NCBI RefSeq assembly: GCF_000143415.4
Contig: NW_003314353.1
Span: 276,140 to 340,139 of the forward strand
Direction: 5' to 3'
Length of the DNA stretch: 64,000 nt
DNA from: Selaginella moellendorffii
Lineage: Eukaryota > Streptophyta > Lycopodiopsida > Selaginellales > Selaginellaceae
Below, one piece after another: positions 10,698 to 22,129 of this stretch; within the stretch, counting starts at the first letter, position 1; each line of letters begins with the position of its first letter. The notes beneath the pieces were generated by a model. The model had not been told where the DNA came from, did no database searches, and saw nothing but the letters and a program-made list of their open reading frames with translations. The translations under genes were made by a program, and so were the position numbers.

Positions 10698-11918
10698 ATG
10701 GATATTGGCGCTCGTGGGAACGAGCTCATCGCTGGCGCTGCGAATCGAGGTAGGGATTACGGCCGGCGCGACCAGCGATCGCAAGCTGGAATTCGAGGCC
10801 GGAGGACGGGAATTGCTGCTAGAAAGATGAGATTGCGGCTTCTGATGGAACAGATGCACGATTCTCCTCCGAGGAAGGACGGATTTTCATCTTCCAGCAC
10901 CGGCATTGGATTGGGATCTCTCGATTTGCTGCGCGGTTGCTTTCTTCGCCAGTTGGCAGCTCTAGCCACATCTATATTTCTGGTTTTCACAACGATCCCG
11001 AGCTTTCGAAGAGGGCCAAGAAGATTTCCAGAGCTCGTTCATCCGCATTTGGCTTCCATTAGAACACAGGTGCCGCGAGAAAAAAATCTGGAAGATTCTC
11101 ATCGCTCACACAGGCATGCGGAGGATAGATTCTCGAGGAAGATCGAATTTCGAAACTCCAAGAACAAACTTTTCGGCGCAAGCCTGGTGGACATGACAAT
11201 CCAAAGAGCTCCCGAGGATGGATCCGTGCTACAAGTCCCAAATCCTCGAAGCTGGAATTGCTGGGTATCGGATCAAGCTCACGTCCTCAGTCGCTCCACC
11301 GTCGAGCATCTCAACTCGGTTATCGATGCGTTGAAGTTCGACACTGGTGCTGAAGTTACGGTAGTGACGATCAAGAGCACCAACTTACCAGCCGAAGAGT
11401 TTACTTCCTGTCTTTATAAAAGATGGAAGATCGAAGATGAGTCTCAGGGAAGGGGTCTATTGTTCTTGCTGGTTACTTCGGAGGGGAGGCTAGAAGTAGA
11501 ACTTGGCTGGAACATATCGAAACTTCTCAAAGGGGATGTTACAGTCGCGGGGAGTGTATGGGATCCAGAGAAAACTGGATGGCTGAGATCAGTTGTGAGG
11601 AACAAAGTTTTGTCGGAACTCAAGCGAGGGAAGTATGACAAGGGCGTAGTTTTTGCGGTGGAGGAAGTGGCAGAGAAAGTCTGGGAAAGTGCTGGATTTG
11701 GAGCTTCAAGCTTAGCAAGTGGAAAATGGTGGAAAGTTGTGGATCTAGCCTGCTTGAGTGTGATCCCTGTCCTCGCGTTGTTTGTGAGGCTCACAAGCAT
11801 TGCTGGTGCTCCAAAAAATCAACAGGATTGCCATCCGAGAACAACTAGCCGATTCTTCAGGTTCGTCAATCTTTCGCGGTACTGTTCTTCTTTTGCTCGA
11901 CACTTGATTTCCTCCTAA
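10698..11918 (+). CDS. TPM-domain (TLP18.3/Psb32/MOLO-1-type) protein
   Basis: An open frame of 406 residues from the ATG at 10698. The first 170 residues are basic and poorly conserved, with a hydrophobic segment near residues 85-100. The TPM domain spans about residues 190-350: VLSRSTVEHLNSVIDALK, TGAEVTVVTIKST, then GRGLLFLLVTSEGRLEVELG and the basic ELKRGKYDKGV helix. A hydrophobic anchor (VVDLACLSVIPVLALFV) follows. Plant TPM proteins include thylakoid TLP18.3, which is linked to photosystem II repair. The plastid location here is plausible but unproven. The 3' end is uncertain: a GT at 11861 and an AG at 11922 would splice to a short ending (FFR then NLEI and stop). Start choice is also uncertain, with another ATG at 10827. 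Confidence 0.7.
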   Translation: MDIGARGNELIAGAANRGRDYGRRDQRSQAGIRGRRTGIAARKMRLRLLMEQMHDSPPRKDGFSSSSTGIGLGSLDLLRGCFLRQLAALATSIFLVFTTIPSFRRGPRRFPELVHPHLASIRTQVPREKNLEDSHRSHRHAEDRFSRKIEFRNSKNKLFGASLVDMTIQRAPEDGSVLQVPNPRSWNCWVSDQAHVLSRSTVEHLNSVIDALKFDTGAEVTVVTIKSTNLPAEEFTSCLYKRWKIEDESQGRGLLFLLVTSEGRLEVELGWNISKLLKGDVTVAGSVWDPEKTGWLRSVVRNKVLSELKRGKYDKGVVFAVEEVAEKVWESAGFGASSLASGKWWKVVDLACLSVIPVLALFVRLTSIAGAPKNQQDCHPRTTSRFFRFVNLSRYCSSFARHLISS

Positions 11919-12232
11919 ATAGGAACTTGGAGATTTAAACTCGTCGGCAATGAGGTGATGAGTTATTCATTCGAAGTAAGCAAACTTTACGCATTGACAA
12001 CTTTGAGTCCAAGCTCACAGGCATTCCTGACAGTATGAACAACTAGCCGAATTTCCAGGTTCGTCAATCTTTCACGGTACTGTACTTCGTTTGCTCGACT
12101 GTCGATTTCCTCCTAAACAGGAACTTGGAGATCTAAAAGTGTCGACAATGAGGATCAGGTGGAATAAGCAAACTCTACTCGAAATTCTTTCGAGAAGCGC
12201 ACTGACAACTGAGTCTAAGCTCACAGGCAGCA
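11839..12232 (+). repeat. Tandem duplication of the 3' end of the TPM gene, period about 198 bp
   Basis: The segment beginning GAACAACTAGCCGA at 11839 is repeated from 12037 with point differences. It includes the candidate terminal intron, whose GT and AG borders are kept in both copies, and the sequence that follows. A later part around 11985 recurs around 12197. The result is a second decayed 3' gene end downstream of the first. Confidence 0.65.
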
Positions 12233-13170
12233 AGCTTTATCGCAATTCTTTCGAAGGAACTTTCAGAAGTTATAGGAACAGAGCTGACAAATTCGCCGTC
12301 CCGGGTCAATCGTTCCATCGATTGAGTAAATTCGTCAACAAAGAAACGATAGATACTCATGCTTTGAGCTCGCCACATCTGACTTCTACATTGAAACGAT
12401 GGACTTTCGCTCGGAGACGTCGGATGAGATGCGCGGACGGTCCAGATTCGCACCATCTGGAGCACCAAAAAACAATGCGCGAAAGTCGTAAGCTCGCCAT
12501 CTAACTCCTTTATTGTTGACGCTGATGTTTGGTGGTGTAGCTTGCAGGCAAGGAACTGTATTAAATCCGCAAGGCGTCGAATCGAAAGCAATCCGATCTA
12601 CAGGACTCTCCTCCTCGTATTAAAATTTTGGGACGCCGAGACTTTTGGTGTTGCGTGTTGCGAGTTGCGGTATGTTTTTCCTATCTCGCGAATCGTTCTC
12701 ATGGACTTGCTTGCAGGCAGGCAACAAACATTCAAAGGTTCGCGCATTGACTATAGGCGGAAAGGAGAAAAAAACACACACACAGTCTTATTAGAAGATT
12801 TATTCAAGAAGCACTCGAGAACAGCGAGGAAGAGCTGTCCATTTCTCTTTCGGTGAGGCGCCAACGATTTGTGGAAGCTCTTACACACAGGCAAGTTGTT
12901 TGATAGATTTTTTTCTCTTCTTCTCTTTCTTTATCCATCTGTTTTGTTCTTCACACGTTGCTCGTGGTTTACCGGCTGTTCTTGAGTGATTTCCCTGCTT
13001 TCTATTCTCACAAGGTCTGTTTTGTTGCTCGATTCAGGCACCCAATGCGCCGCCGTGGGCGACTGTCGCATCAAAATCGCTTCTTGGCATCGTTTTCTCG
13101 GACCCTTTAAGCAGATCTCCTCAGTGCTGCGCTTTGCGAACGCTAGGAGATCTCTCCTCTCTCAATCAAG
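12233..13170. other. Spacer or untranslated region
   Basis: Short ORFs only. Pyrimidine-rich stretches and AG sites at 12890-13020 look like intron or 5' untranslated sequence of the gene at 13171. No protein domain recognised. Confidence 0.35.
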
Positions 13171-13719
13171 ATGATGCAAGCAGCGTCTCCTCCTCGCCCA
13201 TCTCCGGCTCCTCTCCCAGCAGCAGATTCAAAGTACTCTGGAATCGTCCCAAGGCTCTACAATTCCTTCGGAGGAAACGATCGATCCTACTACGTGAAGC
13301 TGCGAAACGACGATGAAGATGTGGGCTTCCTCGGCAAGAAGAAATCCAAGAAGAAGAGGCCAGCGATTCGAATGGGCAGCAGGAGGAAGACCAGGTTTGC
13401 CGCTATGCCCAGGAAGATGAGATTTCGAATTCGTCTGGCGAGGCCCAAGATTCGTCTGGGATTTCTATCCTCTTTGCTCTCGCCCATCAAGCTCTTGAGG
13501 CGGCTCCGCGATGCCTATGTCAACATGATGCTGTCGCTGGCTTCAAAGGGGGATTTTAGCGGCGCTGTCATGGGCAACACGATGTATATCCCGAGTGGGC
13601 AGCCATATAGGGTTCCAATTGGGGGAGTCGACTCCAGGAAGGAAGATGAGATCCTGGCATACATCGATTATCTCCGGCGGAGCGGGAAGCTATTGCCGGA
13701 TCCGGTGCTTGATAGATAG
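13171..13719 (+). CDS. Small basic plant protein of unknown function
   Basis: Intronless, 182 residues. The N-terminus is Pro/Ser-rich. Residues about 50-110 are extremely basic, with KKKSKKKRPAIRMGSRRK and further Arg-rich stretches, which could be a nuclear or nucleolar targeting region. The later LLRRLRDAYVNMMLSLASKG, together with a VMGNTMYIPSG-like segment, resembles an uncharacterised plant family with an R-(L)-R-D-AYV-MM core. It ends in a helical ILAYIDYLRRSGKLL. I do not know its function. Start choice rests on the first ATG; the second Met is adjacent. A telo-box-type CTAGGGTT lies just after the stop. Confidence 0.6.
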   Translation: MMQAASPPRPSPAPLPAADSKYSGIVPRLYNSFGGNDRSYYVKLRNDDEDVGFLGKKKSKKKRPAIRMGSRRKTRFAAMPRKMRFRIRLARPKIRLGFLSSLLSPIKLLRRLRDAYVNMMLSLASKGDFSGAVMGNTMYIPSGQPYRVPIGGVDSRKEDEILAYIDYLRRSGKLLPDPVLDR

Positions 13720-13844
13720 ACTCTGTTTCTAGGGTTCTTGAAGAAGTTGTTTTACCTGCAAATGTAAATAAGACATTTAGTATCTTTAGAATATTCAAGT
13801 AAATTCTGGAATAATGTTAATCCAACGGTCAAGATTTCCCACTG

Positions 13845-14930
13845 CTATCGTTGGTTTAATGCTAAGTTCTTTATAAGTAATTTGCAAGATAAAACATACA
13901 GAAGCTTATCACCACAGCTCTTGAAAATATCAAAGAACATCCAATCTGCAGCCTCTTCCTCAATGTAGCTGACAAAGCAGTCTCTTCTTTTTTCCCAAAG
14001 TAAATCAGAAATCTGCTCGTTGCCCAACCCCGGGACAAAATCTGTGACAAAGTTTACTACATGACTGTAAAAACCAAGGAGATTGCACAGCTTATATGAA
14101 AGTACAAGACAGGGTTGCGATTGTAAGACTTGCACCATGCGCACCTTAAAGGGTCGATAAATGCCTTGGTCTAGAACAAATAGCAAATGGACTTATATGA
14201 AGATTGGGAGAAAGAAATCTTCATTACCTCCTAGCTCAGTACTTGAACAGAACAAGATGTTCGTTCAAAAATCTGGAGGCTGTCTTGAGAAGCTTGCTAA
14301 CCTCTGGATGATCATTGTTATTTATGGCATTCAGATTGGACCCATTTGAAAAGAAAACCAAGAGATCACTATTACCAGATCTGATACCAAACATTAAAAG
14401 GACCTGCATAGACACTCAAATGCTTGCATTGAGAGATACGAATGCTATCTCAGGCTGGTTGTTGAAGCGCAAACTCCTATCGGCGGCATGTATCCTCAAA
14501 ACCTGGAGTGTTGTCAAGTCTACACAAAGGTGGTGTGGACCAAAAGACCTCTCCTGATCTTCAGCTAGCAACCACACTTGAGGTGCACCTGGCTCACATC
14601 GTGGTTACTTGGATTGCTCCACATTTTGTAAGTTTGAGGCACTACCGATACCTGGGCGGTCATCACTATTCCCAAAGCTCTCACCTCTAGCATGAAGCAT
14701 CCTTGGAATCCCTTTGCCTCTTGGACGCTGCTAGAAACTATGCTCGTTTTTGAGTCTACAACTTGCTTTGGCAGCAGCACATTGGTCAGGTTCCTAAAGC
14801 TCACCCAAGCAATACCAGCATGTTTGAGCCTGTTGCACACTGAGTTAAGCCCGAATGCACCCTCTTGATAAACTGTCATAAACCATGAACAAGAAAAATT
14901 TGTCATGACACCAAATTCGGACAAACAAAA
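13845..14930 (-). pseudogene. COG6 (Golgi tethering complex subunit) pseudogene, copy 1
   Basis: Several fragments on the minus strand match plant COG6 in order. Near 14870 is VYQEGAF. Near 14220-14310 is HPEVSKLLKTASRFLNEH, ending in an in-frame stop after VLFKY. At 14140-13880 are RPFKVRMVQVLQSQPCLVLS, YKLCN, ISDLL and ADWMFFDIFKSCGDKLL. The region between FYS and ISDLL looks like an unspliced 45-nt intron (GT...AG), so this is a genomic rather than retrotransposed copy. COG6 acts in intra-Golgi retrograde tethering. Stops, frame changes and missing exons make it nonfunctional. Spacing between fragments has also been invaded by AT-rich DNA. Confidence 0.7.
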
Positions 14931-17015
14931 ATAGTTTATTACCTGGTAGTGTCTTTGGACTAAAAGTTTATAATTCACATGCATCTTCTGGACACATTAC
15001 AATGCTTTTGAAGAAGTTTTGATTGAGTTCGTCCTCCCTCTGAGCATACACTTGAGTGAAAGAGAAGCACAAGTAAGAAAGTAATCTTTTCTTGTAGTTT
15101 AGTACTTACCTCCTCTAAGGATAGTTGGTAGTTATGAAGAAATGAGGCAATGATCTCTTAGTGCTGTTTCGTGTAGTCAAGATCCAATCTAAGTTTCTTA
15201 GCGGTGGCAACAATATCTCCTGCACCACTTCAAAACTACTTGGAGAGTTTGAAATTCTAGAAGCCAGATTTTCTCATTATAAATGGATTGCACACATAAG
15301 AAAAATATAGCTTACCTCTTGCATGATTCTGTAAGTTCTGCAATTTCAATAATTAGGCCTAGTGAGTATGTGAAGCATGGGTTGAGGCCTATGCACAAGA
15401 ACTAGAATTTAGTTCTAGTGCCTAGGCCTCAACTAGAATTGACACTGCAGTTAAGCAGCCTTGTGTGGAGAAGAGGGCAGCAATAAGCATGAGAATTGCA
15501 TGACAATCTAGCTAGTGAGGAGGTGATAGTGCTGCTACTACTGGTGGATGTGCTAGTGCAAGAAGGGGCTAGAGGCCTAGATTCCAAGTTGACAACAAGC
15601 CATGTGATAGATAAGCTTAGTTGTGGTATAAATGCTCTCAGGTTATGAGCTGAAGGGAGCTGGCAAAGAGTTTGGCTTCTGATTTTAATAAAAGGAATAT
15701 TACTATATTTAGCTAATCCTGTTTTTCTTTTCAGATAATCCTTCTTAGATTATAAACTGAGCTGGAAAAATAAGGATATACCCAAAAAATAAAAGAAACA
15801 ACAAGAAATAAAAAAAAATTAACATAAAAAATATAAATTGCTTTAAAATAGGTACAAGCACTAGTATATTGGATAGACCATAAAGTTGTTTTTATTAGCA
15901 TAGAAAACACATTTAAAACAAATAAAATCAAGTATTATTGCATAGTACAATATATTATTTTGAAATTTCACTTTAGTTTCTGCATTTTTACTTCTTTGCT
16001 GTTTTATTCATATACTATTTACATAGCCCTAAAAAGCATGATGAGGGATTTAAATAAGTTACTTATATGATTACTTTTTGTTATGTGGTGGATAACATTC
16101 TTTATACCCCACCAATTAATTTATTTAACATAGAAATTATATTCATCACTACAAAAAAAAGTTACTTATAATTTCAAGAAAAATACATATCATTCATTTG
16201 GGTTCTTATCAGCTTTTTATATATTATCATTCACTTTCAATTGCTTGTGCTCAATTTATGATTCACACTAAATTTTTATTCACTCTTTTTTGTCTATATA
16301 ATTTGTAAGGATCTTGATTTCCTTCAAAAGTTACTACACTTAATCAAATACTCATATTATTTATTGTTATTCACATTTTCCCTCATAAATTTTGATTTAT
16401 AGCTTTTACTACTTACTCAATTTTAATGTTAACACTAGAAGGAAATATATAATAAATACAAAATTTAATACATGATAAAAATAAATTGTTATGTATTGCA
16501 TTTTTGCAACACTTGGTTTTCATGTGTAATTTAGTATTACATACAGTTTATTATGATTGATGCAGCCAAACTCAAATAATTATGTATTAGCAAAATTTTA
16601 CTACAATTTAATTTGTTTTATTTGCTAGAGAAAATGTTTTATTTATATAATTTCTCATAATATACACTTGCAACTTAAGAACCATGAAATATTAAAAACC
16701 TTCTAGCATTCAAGTGGAGTATTATTCTTATTAATGTGGTTATTACTTTTTATGAATAAAATAGTACTTGATAAATTTTTTAAATGCTTTTTATGCTGGT
16801 CTTTACACTCTCATCACTAGCAATGTCAATTACTCTTGGATCAATGAATCCACAACTAAAAAATAAAAGGAAAGGAAAAAAAGTAATAAAAGGTTTTACA
16901 CTTGATATATAATGTCCTTAACAAAAGTTTTTATAATGCTTATTAAGTTAGAATTATCCTACTTATTCTACTTGCTCAAACGGTCAATAATGCTAAGCTT
17001 TTTATAAACCACTGT
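14931..17015. other. AT-rich spacer with a 51-bp imperfect palindrome
   Basis: Mostly very AT-rich with no open frame of note. An imperfect palindrome covers 15382-15432, with arms of about 25 bp and about three mismatches, beginning TTGAGGCCTA and ending in its complement. Nothing else recognised. Confidence 0.45.
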
Positions 17016-17458
17016 TTAATTTCTAGTAAATTGCAAGAGAAAAACTCTCATGGGATAGCATATAAGCTTATCACCACAGCTCTTCAAACCATCAAAGAAC
17101 ATCCAATCGGCAGCCTCTTTCATGTCCCTCAAAGTAGCTGACAAAGCAGCCTCTTTCCCAAGGAAATCAGAAATCTGTTTGTTGCTCAACCCTGGGACAA
17201 AAATTGTGACAAGGCTTACCATACGACTGTAAAAGCCATGGAGATTGCACAACTTACACAAAAGTACAAGACTGGGTTGCGATTGTAATACCTTAAAGGG
17301 TCGACAAATGCCTTGGTCTGGAACCAATAGCAAATGGGACACCAACTCATATGAAGATTAGACAGAACTGGGCAGTGGGTCTGGGCATACCACCTGGACC
17401 TCCACATGATGAAGCACCTAAAGAGCACATTGTGTTTTGTATTTTCCACCTGAGGCAA
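17016..17458 (-). pseudogene. COG6 pseudogene fragment, copy 2
   Basis: A second, shorter copy of the same COG6 segment. On the minus strand it reads VENTKHNVLFRCFI (17440-17400), then ICRPFKVLQSQPSLVLL, the retained-intron-like stretch, ISDFLGKEAALSATLRDMKEA and ADWMFFDGLKSCGDKLI. It keeps some residues lost in copy 1 (GKEAAL and the TKHNVLFR exon) but has lost the RMVQ codons and changed frame upstream. The two copies lie about 3.2 kb apart on the same strand. They probably arose by segmental duplication or from a common dispersed pseudogene. Confidence 0.7.
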
Positions 17459-18252
17459 GTGGCAACCAAGATAAGAAAAACTTACACATCTTATACAATA
17501 GATAACAGCCTAAACATATAATAGATGTATTATCCTATGTTACAAAATCTCTGAATAAAACATTTATCAATATTAATATTACAAGTAAATTACAAAGCTT
17601 AAATTTTTTAATTAAAATGATTTTTATTCTTAAATAATCAAGCTGTTTTTAAAATATTAATAATATAAATTAAACAAAGTAATAAATCTTCAAAGCCATT
17701 GTTGTCTACAATGGTGAACTATGAACTATCTATGCAAGAAACTTTTATCGATCAAGAAATAAATAGATAATTATTCTAGTTAATAAAATTTAGCTTAATA
17801 TTTTCTTTTTCTCTCTTTACACTTTATCAAAAAAAGAAACACACTTTCACTATAAATGCTATGAAGGTATAGTTTTACCTTCACATAATTCTAGTGTTCA
17901 AGCTTAAATATCATAATGATGAAAATTGTAATATATTAATGATATTATATATTAAAAACAATTTCTAGAGGCTTAGAGAAAACCCTTATGACTTACTAAT
18001 GATGGTGGATTGAACTTTAGAATGGTGCTTAAGTACATCATATGAGATAATGTATCACAAGTGTAAGTCTATAATTTTTAAACTTGCTGTTTAATCATTT
18101 TAAATTTGAATGGAGTTTATTTTAAAATATAATATTAATATTAATAAATTATAAGATATAATAATTTATTTAACATTAATAATAATATATAAAACTTATT
18201 TATAATTATTTTAACGTTTCTGATAATTGTTTTAGACAATATTTTTAATAAA
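17459..18252. other. AT-rich spacer
   Basis: Very AT-rich. No gene, repeat pair or RNA recognised. Confidence 0.5.
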
Positions 18253-19131
18253 TCATGTACATAAAAAATGATTTGCAGGATTTAAAGCCCACCAAACTTC
18301 ATTAGGTGCTTTTAATGTATATGAGACTAAATTACAATCATTTTGTAAAATTAAATATGTAAAGATAAAACATTTTTTGCAGAACTTCTTTATAGACCAT
18401 ATAACGTCTAATTGTTTTGAATAAATTACTAAATTACCATCTTTTTGAAGTATTAATCTACAAAACCCATCAATCTTAAATGTTAATGTTTCCCATATTT
18501 TATTTGGTCCAGAATAAAGGACCATATTACAATTATAGTGAAGATACAAGATATGCTTTTTATTTGGTGATATTAGATATTCTTCAACATGAAGTACTTG
18601 ATAAATTGGAAATCCACTATCAAGTATACTGAATGATATTTGACAATTTCCACTCAAAGGATTCGTTTTAATAGATTTCTTTCTGAATGATGATGTTGGT
18701 TTTCTATTCCAAACTATTACAGCATATTGTATTTCATATTGATATCTTGTAATTTGTACTGCATCTGCACCTTCTACAACCATCCTTCCATGGTATTCTT
18801 CAATCATACGATGTATTTGACGCTTTAAATTCATTCCTTTCACTTTATCATTTGAAGGTGAATTTGACTCACAGTTAGCTGTTGATTCACCGAATCGCCT
18901 TATTGCTACACAAACAACCCCTCTAGAAACAGTTACCAATTTAAAATCTGTATAATCTGATGGATATGATTCATTATTATATAATTTTCCTGCAAGCTCA
19001 TAAAAACCCTGATTCATTATGTTATTTATATCTTGTTCGTTTAAGCTATGATCTTCATCATTATTTCCCCATACAATTGTTTCTTGAAAACCGGATTTTA
19101 TTAGTATGAAAATACAAAAAATAAAGAACAT
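18253..19131 (-). CDS. Secreted or membrane-anchored GNA-type (bulb) lectin-domain protein
   Basis: The ATG at 19131 gives 292 residues starting MFFIFCIFILIKSGFQ, a good signal peptide. An upstream in-frame ATG at 19218 would add 29 residues, but a GTAAGT splice-like site lies in that extension. The C-terminal third is a beta-prism II lectin domain. The mannose-binding pattern QxDxNxVxY is exact twice, in LQKDGNLVIY and LQNDCNLVSY. A first site is degenerate (HYNCNMVLY, lacking Q and D). The preceding 150 residues are an unrecognised domain with paired cysteines. The gene is intronless, far more AT-rich than the window's other genes, and alone in a repeat desert. Expected role is sugar binding at the cell surface, perhaps defence; this is inferred. 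Confidence 0.7.
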   Translation of the reverse strand: MFFIFCIFILIKSGFQETIVWGNNDEDHSLNEQDINNIMNQGFYELAGKLYNNESYPSDYTDFKLVTVSRGVVCVAIRRFGESTANCESNSPSNDKVKGMNLKRQIHRMIEEYHGRMVVEGADAVQITRYQYEIQYAVIVWNRKPTSSFRKKSIKTNPLSGNCQISFSILDSGFPIYQVLHVEEYLISPNKKHILYLHYNCNMVLYSGPNKIWETLTFKIDGFCRLILQKDGNLVIYSKQLDVIWSIKKFCKKCFIFTYLILQNDCNLVSYTLKAPNEVWWALNPANHFLCT

Positions 19132-19218
19132 TATTTTGAGAGAGTAAGAAAAGGTACTTACCCTTAATCTTTCATGTCTAGATTCATTTCCTTTATAATT
19201 ATTTTTATTTATATTCAT

Positions 19219-21108
19219 ATATAAATTGGTTTATAAGATTTTGGCATCAAGCATACATTTTTGTCCTCTTTGTGGCATGTATTTAAAACAATTAGTAATA
19301 CATTATCACGCAATACTTATATTATTTATTGTAACAAGAAAACTGTAACAAATGGCTGCTAGCAACAAAGCTTCTGAAATTTCTTGTGAATCGTGGATGG
19401 TGGCTTATCCAGCCAAGCTACTAAAAGCTTGTAGGTTTTGATTGAGTATATTATGTCTCAATGGGATTGGAGTATGATGCTATAGCCAGTATAGATTGCA
19501 AAGATCAAATTTAACTTCACTATGGGCTCATGCATAAAATGTGGGGAGAACACACACAAGGCCCACACCAAAAATCCCCTAGCAATAGGGGAGGAGGGAG
19601 TATATACCCCCTCTCCCAGAATATCCCCATGCCTTTAGAATATTATAGGGAATCTCACTTAAAATCTATGTTAATTGAGGATAGGAAAGATAAGAAGTTA
19701 TAAAGTTCTAAGATCAAGGGAAAAACATATAGGAAAAACTTGATCCAAAAATTAGGAGAAACAAAGAAAAGAAAAAAAGGCAAAGAAAGCAAAGATGCAA
19801 CCAAATGATAATAAAGACTAATTTGAGTTATTGCCTCAAAAGGTTTTGAGAAAAAGTAGTTTCAGCTTAGTGTTGATCATTCATAGCTAGCCTATATACT
19901 CTTCAATTGTGTTTAGAGCTATTGATTAAATGTGTTAAAGGCTTATTAATGTATGTTTAGATTTGAGTAGTTATTTTGTCCATACTTATCTATGATCCTT
20001 TATATTGTTATCTGGAGTGTTACCTTTTCCTTGGACAAATATATAATTTGATGATATGAGTGTAGTGTCTAGGTTTTATAAAGAAGAGTTAAAAAGTGAT
20101 TGTTGGTTGCTTTGCAACTAGTTATTATTTGTTGAATTCATTGAGGATTGTAATTATATTACTTAGCTCTATGGTGATTTAGCGGTGAAATGCCTTTACT
20201 AGATGGTATTGTAAAGTATCGTGTCATTGGTCTTGCATGGTTTCTCCAAGTGAATATTTTGATTCTATCTCTATTGATATTATTTATTTGCATTTAGTTT
20301 GTAGTGTTGGATAATATTAAGTTTTGTGTAAGCCATAAATTTTCCAATTTGAAGCTTACCTCATCTATCCAACCACCACCACTTTAGCCTTAGTTAAGAT
20401 CCCTTGCTAAAGTTCCCATTTATTGTACCAGCTCTGACTTAGTCCTATTTGGTTTTAGGTATTCATTGCTTGAGCTATAGAGTGTTATCCATCCATCCAC
20501 GAATTCCTAAATTTTCTCCTAATTCCTTTCCCTAAGTTAGACTGGACTTAAGTTTGGCTACACTCCCTGTAGGCACAAGCAACCAAGCACACCAAGCCTC
20601 CAAATTTTTAACATCCCTTAGTATAACAAAATTTGATTATGAAACCTTTTAAATCCCAAACCTTGGGTACATCACTTGCTTCAGGACTCTAGGGGGAAAA
20701 CACTATGGCCTAACGGCCCAGTATAGGTACCCTTACTTCCCCACTTTCATCCCAAAAGGAAGGCCCAAGCCCTTGGGAAAGCACAAGGATTAATGAACCA
20801 TATAATACTCAAGTGGGGCATCACTCCACATGAGTCAGGAACATTATATTTGGTTTCCCTATTGGGAGTGGGAGTTGCTCTTGAGCACTTTCTTGGGTGG
20901 CCTCTCTAGCACTACTTGACTTCATACTCACTCCCACCCAAGACTCTTAACCCTTAGTCTCAACCTTAAGTTAATTTGGAAGCATCATTGAAGAGTCCCT
21001 TCAAGATTGGTTCCTAAATCTCACTATCCTTAATATATTTTTGGAACCCCTTGCAGCCCTCCCCCCCCTTAGAGACACATGCTTTATGCTTTCACTTTAT
21101 GATTTATA
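19219..21108. other. AT-rich spacer, no gene recognised
   Basis: Stops in all frames, no domain. Sequence from 20690 becomes richer in GC and resembles decayed retroelement DNA, but I cannot place it. Confidence 0.4.
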
Positions 21109-21117
21109 TTAGTATTC

Positions 21118-21352
21118 AAACTTGGTCTCGATCTCGGACTTAACCTCAGACTTGGTCTTGAAGTTAATATTGGATTTGATCTCGAACCCGATCTCAGACT
21201 TAGACTCAGTCTCGGACTCAGTCTCAAACCCAATCTCAGATCTTAAACTCAGTCTCAAACTCGTTCTTGGAGTCGGTCTTGGACTCAATCTAGTACTCGG
21301 TCTCAAACTTGGTTTTGGACTTGGTCTCAAACTCAATCCCAAAATCGGTCTC
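21118..21352. repeat. Degenerate hexamer-based tandem repeat
   Basis: Variants of a six-base unit (CTCGGA, CTTGGT, CTCAAA, CTCGGT) run for about 235 bp. The period is a multiple of three, so frames stay open on both strands without encoding a real protein. The unit resembles that of the larger minisatellite at 23.6 kb in inverted orientation. Confidence 0.65.
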
Positions 21353-22129
21353 ATCTGATGAAGTCTTTATCATTTTGGTTATGGTTTCAGGATCCTTTAG
21401 CCTATGACACCTTAGGGAGTTAGTTCCTTACAACTCCACCACCCATAGAAGAAATTTGATACCCACATCGAACATCTTTTTTTAATCCTAGACCATGTCT
21501 CTGAGGGCATCCCCCACTTAGCAATGTGCCTAAGTTAGCTTCCCCAATTAAGAGCCCATAACAATAGGATATAGATGTCCCTATACCCCTTACCTCACTA
21601 AGCCCTAATTTGGGGTTGAGACTTGATTGCTTTACTAGAGGGTTGGGACTTGAACCCAACCTTCATAGAATATGTCTGCGGAATCAACATCCCTCCGAGG
21701 AGTTGGGCATAGCCCATTAAGCTTGGTTGACTTGTTAATTAGTTTATTTTTGGCGTGCCTTTGAGTCTTAACATATGACATTACTCAATTTCATAAATGG
21801 ATACTTTAATTGAACTTTACATAAGTACATAGAGTTTTACCTTGCAAAAATTCCTACACTAGATCTCGCTAGGTTCTCCTTTAATTCCTATGTTGCTTTG
21901 CAAAGTGGAAATCCTTTCCATTTCACACAGAACTCCCTCACTTCTCATCTTTGTCATTTGCTCTTGCACATATTAAGGATAACTTTGACTTTGTATTCCT
22001 CTTCCTTTTAAATAACCTTAGGTAAAGGTCTTACTTGGTCCTTGCAAAACAGATCCTTAAAATACGGTTTGAATAAGTTCATATGGAACACAAGGTGCAT
22101 CTTCCCTATTTTCTAAGGAAGTGTAAGCT

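Noticed and set aside
14365-14395. Retroelement primer-binding site near the COG6 fragment
   Set aside because: A partial GATCTGATACCA match exists, but no LTR or polypurine tract was found around it.
21109-21358. Open frames on both strands
   Set aside because: Same hexamer-repeat artefact.
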